A stretch of 64,000 nt of DNA from Sphaerotilus uruguayifluvii (GTDB taxonomy: Bacteria > Pseudomonadota > Gammaproteobacteria > Burkholderiales > Burkholderiaceae_C). The stretch is taken from assembly GCF_013294065.1 (NCBI RefSeq), contig NZ_JABSNM010000011.1, forward strand, positions 62,001-126,000. Reading direction: 5' to 3'. A program made the translations under genes and the position numbers. Below, in pieces: positions 1 to 10,352 of this stretch (within the stretch, counting starts at the first letter, position 1; each line of letters begins with the position of its first letter). The notes under the pieces are model-generated. The model saw only the letters and a program-made list of their open reading frames with translations, was not told the origin of the DNA and did no database searches.

Positions 1-215
1 CTATGGAGGAGGGTGGAGGAGACAACCAGTGCTTGGGAGTGTCCGTCGTTCGAAAAGTTCTAGGGGACAGTCCCGATTGCTTGTTCGAAAGTGTACCAAA
101 GCAATTGCTGCATTGCAACGAGACCGGGCAGGCGTCCCGCGGCGGCGCCGGCCGGTCCGTGCAGGGCATCGCGGTCGCACGTCACAATCGGGCCCTTTTT
201 CGCGGAGACCGAACG

Positions 216-650
216 ATGGAGTGCACGATCAACTGGATGCCGGCCTCGGGCATGGCCTTTTCCGCCGAGACCGGCAGCGGCCACCTGCTGATGATGGACG
301 GCGCTCCCGAGGGCGGCGGGCGCAACCTCGCGCCGCGCCCGATGGAGACGATGCTCGCCGGCGCCGGCGCCTGCACCGCCTATGACGTGGTGCTGATCCT
401 CAAGCGCGGCCGCCATGCGGTGCAGGGCTGCCAGGTGAAGATGAGCGCCGACCGCGCCGAGACCGAGCCCAAGGTCTTCACCCGCATCGTCATGAAGTTC
501 GTCGTCAGCGGCGCGAAGCTGCCCGAGGCGGCGGTCAAGCGCGCGGTGCAGATGTCCTACGAGAAGTACTGTTCGGCCACCGCGATGCTGGCCAAGACGG
601 CGCAGATCGATCTGGAGGTCGAGATCGTCGACACCGCCGCGGCCGCCTGA
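216..650 (+). CDS. OsmC family peroxiredoxin-like protein
   Basis: 144-residue cytoplasmic protein of the OsmC/Ohr fold. Members of this family reduce organic or fatty-acid hydroperoxides with two cysteines. Both are present: Cys53 in GAGACTAYD and Cys119 in EKYCSATAM, the spacing and contexts typical of OsmC (closest to the YhfA-like branch). The open frame runs back to base 3, but similarity to the family starts only at this ATG, which has a GGAGA-like site about 8 bases upstream. It converges on coq7 with 10 bases between the stops. The physiological substrate cannot be read from sequence. Confidence 0.85.
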   Translation: MECTINWMPASGMAFSAETGSGHLLMMDGAPEGGGRNLAPRPMETMLAGAGACTAYDVVLILKRGRHAVQGCQVKMSADRAETEPKVFTRIVMKFVVSGAKLPEAAVKRAVQMSYEKYCSATAMLAKTAQIDLEVEIVDTAAAA

Positions 651-660
651 CCCCGGTGGA

Positions 661-1308
661 TCAGAGGCGGTGCGCGGTGGCGGTCATGACCTTGGCCGCC
701 GCGCGCATCAGCCAGCGCGCCGGCAGCGGCGGGCGGATGCCGCCTGCGGCCTGAGCGGCTTCGGCGTGGCGGATCTCGTCGTCGCGCATCTGCGCGACGA
801 TCGCCCGCGAGGCGTGATCATGGGCCGGCAGGCGCTGCAGGTGGCCGTCGAGATGCTGCTCGACCTGGCGCTCGGTCTCGATGACGAAGCCCAGGCTGGC
901 GCGGTCGCCCAGGCGCGCCGCGCCCCAGCCGATCGCGAAGGCCCCGGCATACCAGAGCGGGTTGAGCAGCGAGGGCCGGTCGCCGAGCTCCTTCAGGCGC
1001 TGCTCGGTCCAGGCGAGATGGTCGGTCTCCTCGCGAGAGGCTTCCTCCAGCTGCTCGCTCAGCCGCTCGTCGCGGGTGGCCAGCGCCTGCGCGGTGTAGA
1101 GCGCCTGCGCGCAGACCTCGCCGACATGGTTGACCCGCATCAGCGCGCCCGAGAGCCGGCGTTCGGCCTCGCCCAGCTCCGGGGCGCCGGCTTCCTGCTC
1201 CGGATCCGGCCGCGGCGTCGGTCGGCTGGCGTGATGCGCGCTCCAGACGGTGCGCAGGCTCTGGTCCAGGACCGACATCAGGCGGTCCATCGGCGTGGTC
1301 GTTCTCAT
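661..1308 (-). CDS. coq7: 2-polyprenyl-3-methyl-6-methoxy-1,4-benzoquinone hydroxylase (Coq7)
   Basis: 215-residue di-iron hydroxylase that makes demethylubiquinol in ubiquinone synthesis; a peripheral inner-membrane enzyme. The ferritin-like ligand motifs appear in order: [10 protein letters not shown] (Glu), REETDHLAW (ExxH), ETERQVEQH and DDEIRHAE. The length is normal for bacterial Coq7. The frame is open upstream to 1467 but family similarity begins near the chosen ATG; a second in-frame ATG lies six codons on (MDRLMSVLD) and may be the true start. It is a single gene between the OsmC gene and the porin upstream region. Confidence 0.9.
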   Translation of the reverse strand: MRTTTPMDRLMSVLDQSLRTVWSAHHASRPTPRPDPEQEAGAPELGEAERRLSGALMRVNHVGEVCAQALYTAQALATRDERLSEQLEEASREETDHLAWTEQRLKELGDRPSLLNPLWYAGAFAIGWGAARLGDRASLGFVIETERQVEQHLDGHLQRLPAHDHASRAIVAQMRDDEIRHAEAAQAAGGIRPPLPARWLMRAAAKVMTATAHRL

Positions 1309-1652
1309 GGCGGCGCCAGTGTAGCGGCGCCGCCCGTGCCCGGGCGCGGCCGACGCCGCGATGCGGCGGAACTGTCGCGACATGACACTTCCATGTCCGT
1401 TGCGGGGGGTGAAAGCCGCCCGGGATGTGGCAGTCCGGCACAGGCTTGTCGCGTCAGTGTCATGCAAGACAGCCTTGTTGTTCGATCACAACGGCAATGC
1501 CCCGTGAGCATCAGTCCCGCTTGGCAATGCGAGAACCGCTCTGGTGCAATACCGGCAGCTTCCGATGAGGAGGTCGGCCTGGCCGGGCAGTGCCGTCGTG
1601 TGACGGTGCCTCGCGCTGCAGGACCCTCTAGTTCAACCTAGGAGATATTTGC
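1309..1652. other. 344-base intergenic region between coq7 and porin
   Basis: No gene is supported here; the open frames crossing it are upstream extensions of coq7 or shadows. It holds the upstream regions of two divergent genes. Visible elements are a palindrome at 1477-1492 (GTTGT, six bases, ACAAC), a plausible sigma-70 promoter at 1521-1549 and the porin ribosome site TAGGAGA at about 1640. No riboswitch or RNA gene was recognised. Confidence 0.5.
1521..1549 (+). promoter_or_regulatory. candidate sigma-70 promoter of porin gene
   Basis: TTGGCA (1521-1526), a 17-base spacer, then TGCAAT (1544-1549). The -35 box matches 5/6 and the -10 box 4/6, with ideal spacing. It would give a leader of about 95 bases before the porin start. 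Assigned by eye only. Confidence 0.35.
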
Positions 1653-2621
1653 ATGAAGAAGTCTCTGCTCGCTCTCGCCGTGCTGGGTGCTTTCGCCGGT
1701 GCCGCTTCGGCCCAGTCGTCCGTGACCATCTACGGCAAGCTGGACCAGGCCGTCGGCAAGAATGTCGGTACCAAGGACAAGGAAGTTCGCGACGGTTCGG
1801 GCAGCCGCATCGGCTTCCGTGGCGTCGAAGACCTGGGTGGCGGCCTGAAGGCCCTGTTCCAGATCGAACACCGCCTCTCGCCGGACACCGGCGCGACGAC
1901 GGTCAGCAGCACGTTCTGGCAAGGCGTCTCGACCGTCGGTCTGGGCGGCTCGTTCGGCACCGTCAACCTGGGCCGTCAGTACACCGCTGCCTTCTCGCTG
2001 GCTCAGAACGTCATCGACCCGTTCGGTGGCGACTCGCTGGGCAACCTGCGCGGCTACAGCCTGACCGGCTCGGTCGCCACGCTGCGTGGTGGCGCGACCG
2101 CCGCGACCAACTTCGGTGGCGCTGGTGTCAACGGTGGCAACACCGTGCGCTATGACGGCAAGTTCGGCCCGGTCGCCGTCGCTGCCGACATCTCCGAAGC
2201 CGTCGGTCCGGATCGTCCGTACTCGGTCGCCGCCCAGTACGCTGCCGGCCCGCTGATGGTCGCTGCCTCGTACGAGAACCCGACCAACGCCAACGACGAC
2301 CTGATCACCCTGGGTGGTTCGTACACCTTCGGTCCGGCCAAGGTCGCCCTGGGCCTGGGTCGCGGTCACAACACCGCCGACGTCACCGTCAAGCAGGCCC
2401 TGGTCGGCGTGACCGTCAAGGTCGGTGCCGCCGGTTCGGTGCTGGCTGGCTACGCTCAGCACAAGGTCGGCTCGGCTGACACCGCCAAGAAGATCTCGCT
2501 GGGCTATCGCCACGACCTGTCGAAGCGCACCCAGCTGTACACGGACGTCACCCGCGTCAACGACGTGATCAAGACGACCGAGAAGACCGGCTACGACTTC
2601 GGCATCATCCACCAGTTCTGA
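1653..2621 (+). CDS. outer-membrane porin (Burkholderiales Gram-negative porin family)
   Basis: 322-residue trimeric-type beta-barrel porin for passive diffusion of small hydrophilic solutes. A Sec signal peptide (MKKSLLALAV to about residue 20, cut after ASA) is followed by the family start SSVTIYGKLD, then GSRIGFRGVEDLGGGLKA and alternating strands, and it ends in the beta-signal IIHQF with terminal Phe. A strong ribosome site TAGGAGA precedes the ATG. Codon choice is richer in GGT, CGT and GCT than in neighbouring genes, as expected for very high expression. A hairpin terminator follows 52 bases after the stop, so it is monocistronic. Confidence 0.93.
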   Translation: MKKSLLALAVLGAFAGAASAQSSVTIYGKLDQAVGKNVGTKDKEVRDGSGSRIGFRGVEDLGGGLKALFQIEHRLSPDTGATTVSSTFWQGVSTVGLGGSFGTVNLGRQYTAAFSLAQNVIDPFGGDSLGNLRGYSLTGSVATLRGGATAATNFGGAGVNGGNTVRYDGKFGPVAVAADISEAVGPDRPYSVAAQYAAGPLMVAASYENPTNANDDLITLGGSYTFGPAKVALGLGRGHNTADVTVKQALVGVTVKVGAAGSVLAGYAQHKVGSADTAKKISLGYRHDLSKRTQLYTDVTRVNDVIKTTEKTGYDFGIIHQF

Positions 2622-2673
2622 TTCCTGCCGGGCCTGCCTCGCGCAGGCCTGCACGATCGACTGACGATGCAAG

Positions 2674-2697
2674 AGGCCACCTTCGGGTGGCCTTTTT
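2674..2697 (+). terminator. Rho-independent terminator of porin gene
   Basis: Perfect 8-bp stem AGGCCACC/GGTGGCCT closed by a TTCG tetraloop, then a run of T (2693-2697). It is the strongest classical terminator in the left half of the window. Confidence 0.88.
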
Positions 2698-2750
2698 CAT
2701 GGGCGGGTGCTGCATGCCTGTGCCCATGATCTGCCCGTCTGCCGGAGTTG

Positions 2751-3461
2751 ATGACCGTGTCGTCGAGATCGCATCGCCTGTTCGCGTCCTTGCTGCCGTG
2801 CCTGCTGGCGGGCTGCGCCGTGCTGCAGCCGTCCGTGCCCGCCCCCGTGGCCGCGAGCGGCGAGGGCTGGGGCATGCAGCGCCTGCCGGGCAAGCGCGAG
2901 ACGATGTACGCCCCGGCGCAGCGCCAGGGCCAGCCCTGCCTGCTGGCGCGGGCGGACCGCTCGGCCAGCCTGTGGCGCCGCCGCGTCGATCCGGCGCAGG
3001 CCGGTGCCGGCACCATCCGCTTCTCGTGGTGGGCCGGCGCGCTGGCGCCGGAGGCGACCGTGGCCGAGTCCGACCAGGACGACGCGGTCGCGCGGGTCGT
3101 GCTGGCCTTCGATGGCGATCTGGCGCGGCTGTCGCTGCGCAACCGCATGATGTTCGACCTCGCCCAGACGCTGACCGGCGAGGCGCCGCCCTACGCGACG
3201 CTGATGTATGTCTGGGACGCGCAGGCGCCGGTGGGCAGCGTGATCGTCAGCGGCCGCACCGACCGCATCCGCAAGATCGTCGTCGAGTCCGGACCGCGCC
3301 AGCTCGGGGTGTGGCGCCACTACGAGCGCGACCTGCGCGCCGACTTCGAGCGCGCCTTCGGCGAGGCGCCGGGCGCGCTGACGGGCCTGGCCTACATGAC
3401 CGACGCCGACAACACCCAGGGCCGCGCCGAGGCCTGCTACGGCCCGGCGCAGCTGCGCTGA
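2751..3461 (+). CDS. DUF3047 family lipoprotein
   Basis: About 236-residue predicted lipoprotein. The N-terminus has basic residues, a hydrophobic stretch and lipobox LLAGC, so it should be lipidated at that Cys (about residue 22). The remainder matches the DUF3047 pattern seen in proteobacterial envelope proteins: IRFSWWAGA, VVLAFDGD, ATLMYVWD and IRKIVVESG. Function is unknown. The start is uncertain: TTG 2748, ATG 2751 or GTG 2757 are in frame, and GGAG at 2744-2747 best fits GTG 2757. It lies between two porin genes but in its own transcription context after a terminator. Confidence 0.78.
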   Translation: MTVSSRSHRLFASLLPCLLAGCAVLQPSVPAPVAASGEGWGMQRLPGKRETMYAPAQRQGQPCLLARADRSASLWRRRVDPAQAGAGTIRFSWWAGALAPEATVAESDQDDAVARVVLAFDGDLARLSLRNRMMFDLAQTLTGEAPPYATLMYVWDAQAPVGSVIVSGRTDRIRKIVVESGPRQLGVWRHYERDLRADFERAFGEAPGALTGLAYMTDADNTQGRAEACYGPAQLR

Positions 3462-3648
3462 GCGTGTCCCGCGCTGGGCTGCAGTCACCTCGGCGACGAA
3501 AGCCGGCTCGGCCGGATCCGTGAATTCCTGAGCCGGAACATCCCTGACAGGGAAACCGCCTGTCCCTTCGTCGCGACAGAGGGCGTCGTGCCGGGGGCTT
3601 TCCACGGAAGAATCATGACACCCGATCCTTCGATCCGATGGAGACATG

Positions 3649-4722
3649 ATGAAGAAGAAGTCCCTCCTGTTTGGTGCAACCCTGGCCGCCCTGCAGTGCG
3701 GCGCGATGGCGCAGCAGAGCACCGTGTCCGTCTACGGCATCGTCGACGTGGCGATGCGCCACACGACCAACGACGGCGCCACCGCGGCCACGCGCGGCGA
3801 CGCGCAGAACCAGCTGACCGCCGGCATGTCGCAGAGCCGCCTGGGCCTGAACGTCTCCGAGGAGATCGGCGGCGGCCTGAAGGGGCTGGTCAACATCGAG
3901 CACCGCTTCAACGCCGACGAGGGCACGGCCGCGGCGGCCGACTTCTGGCGCCAGGCCTGGGTGGGCCTGCAGGGCGGCTTCGGCCGGGTCACGCTGGGGC
4001 GCCAGTACAACGTGCTGTTCGACGTCTTCACCTCGACCTACGCCTCGTTCAAGTATTCGCCCTACATCGAGGCCTACAAGCCGGAGATCGGCTTCTCGCT
4101 GGGCGCGCGCAACAGCAACATGGTCAAGTACCTGGTCGAGAGCGGTCCGTGGCGCGCGGCGCTGCAGGCCAGCCCGTCGGAGGGCGCGGCCACCGGCGGC
4201 AAGTCGATGGGCGGCTACGTGCGCTACGCCAGCGGCCCGCTCTCGGTGGGCGGCGCCTACCTGGAGCTGCATGACGGCGCCGACCTGAAGGTGCAGGCCT
4301 ACACCGTGGGCGGCGCCTATGCCACCGGTCCGTGGAACTTCTCGCTGGGGTGGGCGCGCAACAAGTTCGAGACCGGCTTCAACCCGGCGATCATCGGCAC
4401 GCTGCTGGGCAACGGCGGCACCAACGGCACCTTCGCGCTGGGCAATGTCGAGCACCGCGACATGATCTCGGTCGGCGGCAGCTACCAGCTCAGCCCGCAG
4501 CTCAACCTCGGCGCCCACTACTGGAACGCGCGCCAGACCGGCCGCACGACGGCCGGCGACGGCAAGGCGCACTTCTACGCGGTGGTCGCCGACTACGCCT
4601 TCTCGAAGCGCACCGACGTCTACCTCGAGGTCGACCGCACGAAGTTCAGCGACGGCCTGACCTTCGCCAACGGCGCCACCAGCCGCGTCGGCACGATGGT
4701 GGGCGTGCGCCACCGCTTCTGA
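3649..4722 (+). CDS. outer-membrane porin, second copy
   Basis: 357-residue beta-barrel porin with a signal peptide (MKKKSLLFGATLAALQCGAMA), family start STVSVYGIVDVAM, the SRLGLNVSEEIGGGLKG segment and C-terminal VRHRF. It is clearly diverged from the porin at 1653-2621, so not a recent duplicate. Two ATGs are adjacent (3646 and 3649); GGAG at 3640-3643 fits the second better. Codon use is ordinary GC-ending, unlike the highly expressed first porin. It sits 128 bases upstream of a peptide ABC operon, which suggests but does not prove a role in bringing peptides across the outer membrane. Confidence 0.92.
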   Translation: MKKKSLLFGATLAALQCGAMAQQSTVSVYGIVDVAMRHTTNDGATAATRGDAQNQLTAGMSQSRLGLNVSEEIGGGLKGLVNIEHRFNADEGTAAAADFWRQAWVGLQGGFGRVTLGRQYNVLFDVFTSTYASFKYSPYIEAYKPEIGFSLGARNSNMVKYLVESGPWRAALQASPSEGAATGGKSMGGYVRYASGPLSVGGAYLELHDGADLKVQAYTVGGAYATGPWNFSLGWARNKFETGFNPAIIGTLLGNGGTNGTFALGNVEHRDMISVGGSYQLSPQLNLGAHYWNARQTGRTTAGDGKAHFYAVVADYAFSKRTDVYLEVDRTKFSDGLTFANGATSRVGTMVGVRHRF

Positions 4723-4850
4723 AACATCCGCTCCGGATCTGGCTCCGGAGCCGTTCCAGAAGGCACAATCCGTTTCACGCATTCCACACATTCACAAATC
4801 GGGTCGGGGCAGGGGAGTTGGGCCCCCGCCACCGGCCAAGGAGAAACCGC

Positions 4851-6455
4851 GTGAGACGAGGCGAACGACTGCCGGCCCTGGGCCGGCTTTTCATTGCTGC
4901 CGCCGCCGCATGGGCCCTGGCGGCCGCGCTGCCCCAGGCGCAGGCGGCGACGCTGCGCGTGGCCAACCAGGGCGACGCGACCTCGATGGATCCGCATTCG
5001 CTCAACGAGTCGATGCAGCTGTCGTTCACCGGCAACGTCTACGAGCCGCTGGTGGCGCGCAACCGCCAGCTCGAGCTGGTGCCGGGGCTGGCGACGGCCT
5101 GGAAGATGGTCTCGCCGACCGTCTGGCGCTTCGATCTGCGCCCGGGCGTGCGCTTCCATGACGGCTCGGCGCTGACGGCCGACGACGTGGTCTTCAGCTT
5201 CCGGCGCGCCGCCGGCGAGGGCTCGGACCTGCGCAGCTACCTCGCGCCGGTGCGCGAGGTGCGCCGCGTCGGCGACCTGGCCGTCGAGATCGAGACGAAC
5301 GCGCCGTACCCGATCCTGCCCGACGTGCTGACGGTGGTCTACGTGATGAACCGCGCCTGGTGCGAGCAGCATCACGCGCTCACGCCGGTCGACCGCCGCA
5401 AGGGCATCGAGAACGAGGCCTCGTTCAAGGCCAACGGCACCGGGCCCTACCGGCTGCGCGAGCGCCAGCCCGGCACGCGCACCGTGCTCGAGCGCCATGC
5501 CGGCCACTGGGGCCCCGTCGAGGGCAACATCGACCGCGTCGTCTTCACGCCGATCGGCAACGACGCGACCCGCGTGGCCGCGCTGATGTCGGGCGAGATC
5601 GACCTGATGGAGCCGGTGCCGCTGCAGGACGCCGCGCGGCTGGCGGCGCAGCCGGGCCTGCGGGTGATGCAGGGGCCGGAGATGCGCGTCATCTTCCTGG
5701 GCATGGACCAGAAGCGCGACGAGCTGCTGCAGTCGGACGTGCGCGGCCGCAACCCCTTCCGCGATCGCCGCGTGCGCCAGGCGGTCTACCAGGCGATCGA
5801 CATCGAGGCGATCCGCAGCCGCATCATGCGCGGCGCGGCCACGCCGACCGGCCAGATGGTGGCGCCGGGCGTGCGCGGCTTCCTGCCCGAGCTCGAGACG
5901 CGGCTGCCCTTCGACGCCGACGCCGCGCGCCGGCTGCTCACCGAGGCCGGCTATCCGGCGGGCTTCGAGGTCGGCATGAACTGCCCGAACGACCGCTACG
6001 TCAACGACGCCGAGATCTGCCAGGCGGTGGCCTCCAGCCTGGCCAGGGTCGGCATCCGCGTGAAGCTGCAGGCCGAGACCAAGGCACTCTATTTCCAGAA
6101 GGTGCTCTCGCGCAACACCAGCTTCTACCTGCTGGGCTGGGTGCCGGGCACCTATGACGCGCACAACGTGCTGGCGACCGTGATCGCCACGCCGGACGGC
6201 CGCGGCCAGGGCCAGTTCAACCTCGGGGGCTACAGCCATCCGCGCATCGACGAGCTGACCGCGCGCATCCAGAGCGAGAGCGACCCGGCACGGCGCTCCG
6301 CGCTGATGGCCGAGGCGCTGAAGCTGCACGCGCAGGACATCGGCCACATCCCGCTGCACCGCCAGGCGCTGGCCTGGGGCCTGCGGCGCAACCTCGAGGT
6401 GGTCCAGCGCCCGGACAACTTCCAGGTCTACAAGTGGATGCAGATGCGGCCCTGA
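4851..6455 (+). CDS. peptide ABC transporter substrate-binding protein (SBP family 5)
   Basis: 534-residue periplasmic binding protein of the DppA/OppA type. The signal peptide covers about the first 32 residues (ends AQAQA), then the family pattern follows: LRVANQGDATSMDPHS, NVYEPLVARN, WRFDLRPGVRFHDGS, VFSFRRA, RVAALMSGEIDL, and VRQAVYQAID. The start is a GTG with AGGAG seven bases upstream; the open frame before it is a shadow of the porin. It is the first gene of a five-gene import operon. Dipeptides or oligopeptides are likely cargo, but glutathione or nickel-chelate transporters share this fold. Confidence 0.92.
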   Translation: MRRGERLPALGRLFIAAAAAWALAAALPQAQAATLRVANQGDATSMDPHSLNESMQLSFTGNVYEPLVARNRQLELVPGLATAWKMVSPTVWRFDLRPGVRFHDGSALTADDVVFSFRRAAGEGSDLRSYLAPVREVRRVGDLAVEIETNAPYPILPDVLTVVYVMNRAWCEQHHALTPVDRRKGIENEASFKANGTGPYRLRERQPGTRTVLERHAGHWGPVEGNIDRVVFTPIGNDATRVAALMSGEIDLMEPVPLQDAARLAAQPGLRVMQGPEMRVIFLGMDQKRDELLQSDVRGRNPFRDRRVRQAVYQAIDIEAIRSRIMRGAATPTGQMVAPGVRGFLPELETRLPFDADAARRLLTEAGYPAGFEVGMNCPNDRYVNDAEICQAVASSLARVGIRVKLQAETKALYFQKVLSRNTSFYLLGWVPGTYDAHNVLATVIATPDGRGQGQFNLGGYSHPRIDELTARIQSESDPARRSALMAEALKLHAQDIGHIPLHRQALAWGLRRNLEVVQRPDNFQVYKWMQMRP

Positions 6456-6467
6456 GCCGAGTCCCGC

Positions 6468-7457
6468 ATGCCTGCGATGCTGACGGGGCGCCTGCTGCAG
6501 GCGCTGCTGGTGCTGCTGGCGGTCGAGCTGATCGCCTTCCTGATGTTCCGCCATGTCGGTGATCCGGTGGTCTTCCTGCTCGGCCAGGACGCGACGCCGG
6601 CGCAGGCGGCCGCGCTGCGCGCCTCGCTCGGCCTGGACCGGCCGGTGCTCGAGCAGTACCTGGCCTTTCTCGGCCGGGTGCTGCAGGGCGACCTCGGGCT
6701 GAGCCTGGCGCAGGGCATGCGCGTGTCGCGGCTGCTGCTCGAGCGGCTGCCGGCGACGCTGGAGCTGGCGCTGCTGGCCTGCGCGCTGGCGCTGCTGGCG
6801 GGGCTGCCGCTGGGCATGCATGTCGCGCTGCATCCGCGGGCGCTGTCGGCGCGGCTGGCCGGCGCGGCCACGCTCCTGGGCGTGTCGGTGCCGACCTTCC
6901 TGATCGGCATCGGCCTGATCCACCTGTTCTCGGTCCGGCTGGGCTGGCTGCCGAGCTTCGGTCGCGGCGAGGTCGTCGATCTGGGCGAGGGCTGGACGAC
7001 CGGGCTGCTGACGGCGGACGGCTGGCGCCACCTGGTGCTGCCGGTGCTGACGCTGGCGATCTTCCAGCTCGCGCTGATCGTGCGGCTGGTCGCCGCCGGG
7101 CTGCGCGAGGCGATGGCCTCGGAGTTCGTGCGCTTCGCGCGGGCGCGCGGCCTGCCCGAGACGCGTGTGCGTCGCCATGCGCTGCGCCATGCCCTGCTGC
7201 CGGTGATGACGGTGGTCGGGCTGCAGTTCGGCGGCCTGATCGCCTTCTCGATCATCACCGAGACGGTCTTCCAGTGGCCGGGCCTGGGGCTGCTGTTCGT
7301 GCAGGCGGTGGGCGCGGCCGATGTGCCGGTGCTGGCGGCCTACCTCGGCCTGACCGCGCTGGTCTTCGTGCTGGTCAATCTCGTGGTGGACCTGCTGCAG
7401 CTGTGGATCGACCCCCGGCTGCGCACGGCGGGCCGCGGCGCGGAGGTGCGGGCATGA
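6468..7457 (+). CDS. peptide ABC transporter permease (DppB type)
   Basis: 329-residue inner-membrane permease. An N-terminal helix (about residues 8-28), the conserved start of the soluble loop (LGLDRPVLEQYLAFLGRVLQGDLG) and five further helices are visible. The BPD signature lies in REAMASEFVRFARARGLPE, the coupling helix that contacts the ATPases. It begins 12 bases after the binding-protein gene and overlaps the next permease by ATGA, so all are co-transcribed. The second permease is the DppC-type partner. Confidence 0.92.
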   Translation: MPAMLTGRLLQALLVLLAVELIAFLMFRHVGDPVVFLLGQDATPAQAAALRASLGLDRPVLEQYLAFLGRVLQGDLGLSLAQGMRVSRLLLERLPATLELALLACALALLAGLPLGMHVALHPRALSARLAGAATLLGVSVPTFLIGIGLIHLFSVRLGWLPSFGRGEVVDLGEGWTTGLLTADGWRHLVLPVLTLAIFQLALIVRLVAAGLREAMASEFVRFARARGLPETRVRRHALRHALLPVMTVVGLQFGGLIAFSIITETVFQWPGLGLLFVQAVGAADVPVLAAYLGLTALVFVLVNLVVDLLQLWIDPRLRTAGRGAEVRA

Positions 7458-8314
7458 CGCGCGCGCGGGCGCGCCACCTGGCCGGCGCGGTGCTGCTGCT
7501 CGGGCTGGCCGCGGCCGTGCTGGCGCCCTGGCTGGCGCCGCAGGATCCCTGCGACCTGGCGGCGCTCGACCTGATGGAGTCCGGCCTGCCGCCGGTCTGG
7601 CTCGAGGGCGGCGTGCCGGCGCATCTGCTGGGCACCGACGACCAGGGGCGCGACCTGCTGTCGGCGCTGCTCTACGGCACGCGGCTGTCGCTGGCGGTGT
7701 GCGCGCTGGCGGTGGGGCTGTCGCTGCTGCTCGGCGTCGGCATCGGACTGCTGGCGGCGCAGGCCGGCGGCTGGATCGACGCGCTGCTGATGCGGCTGTG
7801 CGACGTGATGCTGTCCTTTCCGCCGCTGCTGGTGGCGATGCTGACGGCCGGCATCGGCCGGCTGCTGTGGCCGCAGGCCGGCGTGGTGCTGGACTTCGGC
7901 GTCGTCGTGCTGGCGATCGGGCTGACCGGCTGGGTGCCGCATGCGCGCACGGTGCGTGCGGCCGCCGGCGTCGAGCTCGGGCGCGAGCATGTGCTGGCGG
8001 CGCGCGTCATCGGCGTGGCGCCGTGGCGCATCCTGCGCCGGCATGTGCTGCCGCATGTGCTCGCGCCGGTGCGGGTGCTGGCGACGCTGCAGGTCGGCAG
8101 CGCGGTGCTGACCGAGGCGACGCTGAGCTTTCTCGGCCTGGGCGCGCCGCCGACCGTGCCGACGCTGGGCACCCTGGTGCGCACCGGGCATGACCATCTG
8201 CTGTCGGGCCAGTGGTGGCTGGTGGCCTGTCCCGGCGCGGTGCTGGTGCTGCTGGTGCTGGCCGCGCAGGCGCTGGGCGACGCGCTGCAGGGCGAGACCG
8301 GGAGAGATGCATGA
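7454..8314 (+). CDS. peptide ABC transporter permease (DppC type)
   Basis: 286-residue second permease. An N-terminal helix is followed by the typical periplasmic segment HLLGTDDQGRDLLSALLYGTRLSL. The coupling helix is VELGREHVLAARVIGVAPWRILRRHVLPH, and TEATLSFLGLGAPPTVPTLG is the usual DppC C-terminal motif. The ATG overlaps the previous stop and the following ATPase also begins at an ATGA overlap. It forms the channel together with the DppB-type protein. Confidence 0.92.
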   Translation: MTRARARHLAGAVLLLGLAAAVLAPWLAPQDPCDLAALDLMESGLPPVWLEGGVPAHLLGTDDQGRDLLSALLYGTRLSLAVCALAVGLSLLLGVGIGLLAAQAGGWIDALLMRLCDVMLSFPPLLVAMLTAGIGRLLWPQAGVVLDFGVVVLAIGLTGWVPHARTVRAAAGVELGREHVLAARVIGVAPWRILRRHVLPHVLAPVRVLATLQVGSAVLTEATLSFLGLGAPPTVPTLGTLVRTGHDHLLSGQWWLVACPGAVLVLLVLAAQALGDALQGETGRDA

Positions 8315-9323
8315 ACACGAGCACGCCGCTGCTCGAACTGGACGGGCTGGTGGTCGAAGTGGAGCGCGCCGGCGTCGCCCCGGCCGCGGCGCTCGACGGC
8401 CTGTCGCTGACGCTGGCGCCGGGCGAGATGCTCGGGCTGGTGGGCGAGTCCGGCGCCGGCAAGTCGCTGGCGGGCGCGGCGCTGCTGGGCCTGCTGCCGA
8501 CGGGCGCGTGTCAGACCGGCGGCGAGATCCGGTTCGAGGGCCGGCGCATCGACACGCTGGCGCCGTCCGCGCTGCAGCGCCTGCGCGGGCGCCGGCTGGG
8601 CGCGATCTTCCAGGATCCGTCGGCGGCGCTCGATCCGCTGCGCCGCGTCGGCGCGCAGCTGGTCGAGACGCTGCAGGTGCACCACCGGCTCGACCGCCGC
8701 CAGGCGCAGGCGCGTGCGCTGGTGCTGCTCGACGAGGTCGGGCTGCCGTCGCCGCGCACGCTGCTCGATCGCCATCCGCACCAGCTCTCCGGCGGCCAGC
8801 GCCAGCGGGTCGTCATCGCGCTGGCGCTGGCCGGCGAGCCGGCGCTGCTGGTGGCCGACGAGCCGACGACCGCGCTGGACGTGATGCTGCAGGCGCAGGT
8901 CACCGCGCTGCTGCGCCGCCTGTGCCGCCGGCGTGGCACCGCGGTGCTGCTGATCACGCATGACCTGGGCGTCGTCGCCGAGACCTGCGACCGCGTCGCG
9001 GTGCTGCATGCCGGGCGGCTGGTCGAGCACGGGCCGGTCGAGGCGGTGCTGCGCGCGCCGGCGCATCCCTACACCCGCGCGCTGCTGGCCTGCACGCCGA
9101 CGCTCGACGCGGCGGCGTCCGGGCTGCCGCGGCTGCGCATCGAGGGCCTGATGCCGCGGCCGCACGAGCGGCCTGCCGGCTGCGCCTTCCATCCGCGCTG
9201 CGCGCAGGCGGTCGCGCGCTGCCGCACGGAGTCCCCGCCTGCGCCGCCGCCCGTGCTGCCCTCAGGACAGGCCGGCGCGGCCTGCTGGCTGGCGCCCGTC
9301 GCCGAGGCGCCGGAGGGACAGGC

Positions 9324-9327
<4 letters not shown>
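8311..9327 (+). CDS. peptide ABC transporter ATPase (DppD type)
   Basis: 338-residue cytoplasmic ATPase. Walker A is GESGAGKS, the signature is LSGGQRQRV, Walker B is [12 protein letters not shown], and the H-loop is ITHDLG. The oligopeptide-transporter C-terminal extension ([12 protein letters not shown], then cysteine-containing CAFHPRC) is present; in related Dpp proteins such cysteines bind a [4Fe-4S] cluster. It lies between the permease and the second ATPase with ATGA overlaps on both sides. It is expected to form a heterodimer with the next gene product. Confidence 0.93.
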
Positions 9328-10334
<1,007 letters not shown>

Positions 10335-10352
10335 GCTGCGCCCCGCGGGCGC

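Noticed and set aside
3-215. N-terminal extension of the OsmC-type gene
   Set aside because: No similarity to the family before residue 1 of the ATG at 216, and the region looks intergenic.
29-385. GTG-started frame preceded by GGAGGAGAC
   Set aside because: The ribosome-like site is tempting, but the 118-codon product is Arg-rich and mostly overlaps the OsmC gene out of frame.
4731-4750. CTCCGG/CCGGAG hairpin after the second porin
   Set aside because: Short stem, no T run; insufficient to call a terminator.
4620-7190. 856-codon minus-strand frame over the binding protein and first permease
   Set aside because: Gln/Arg/His-rich nonsense translation antisense to conserved transporter genes.
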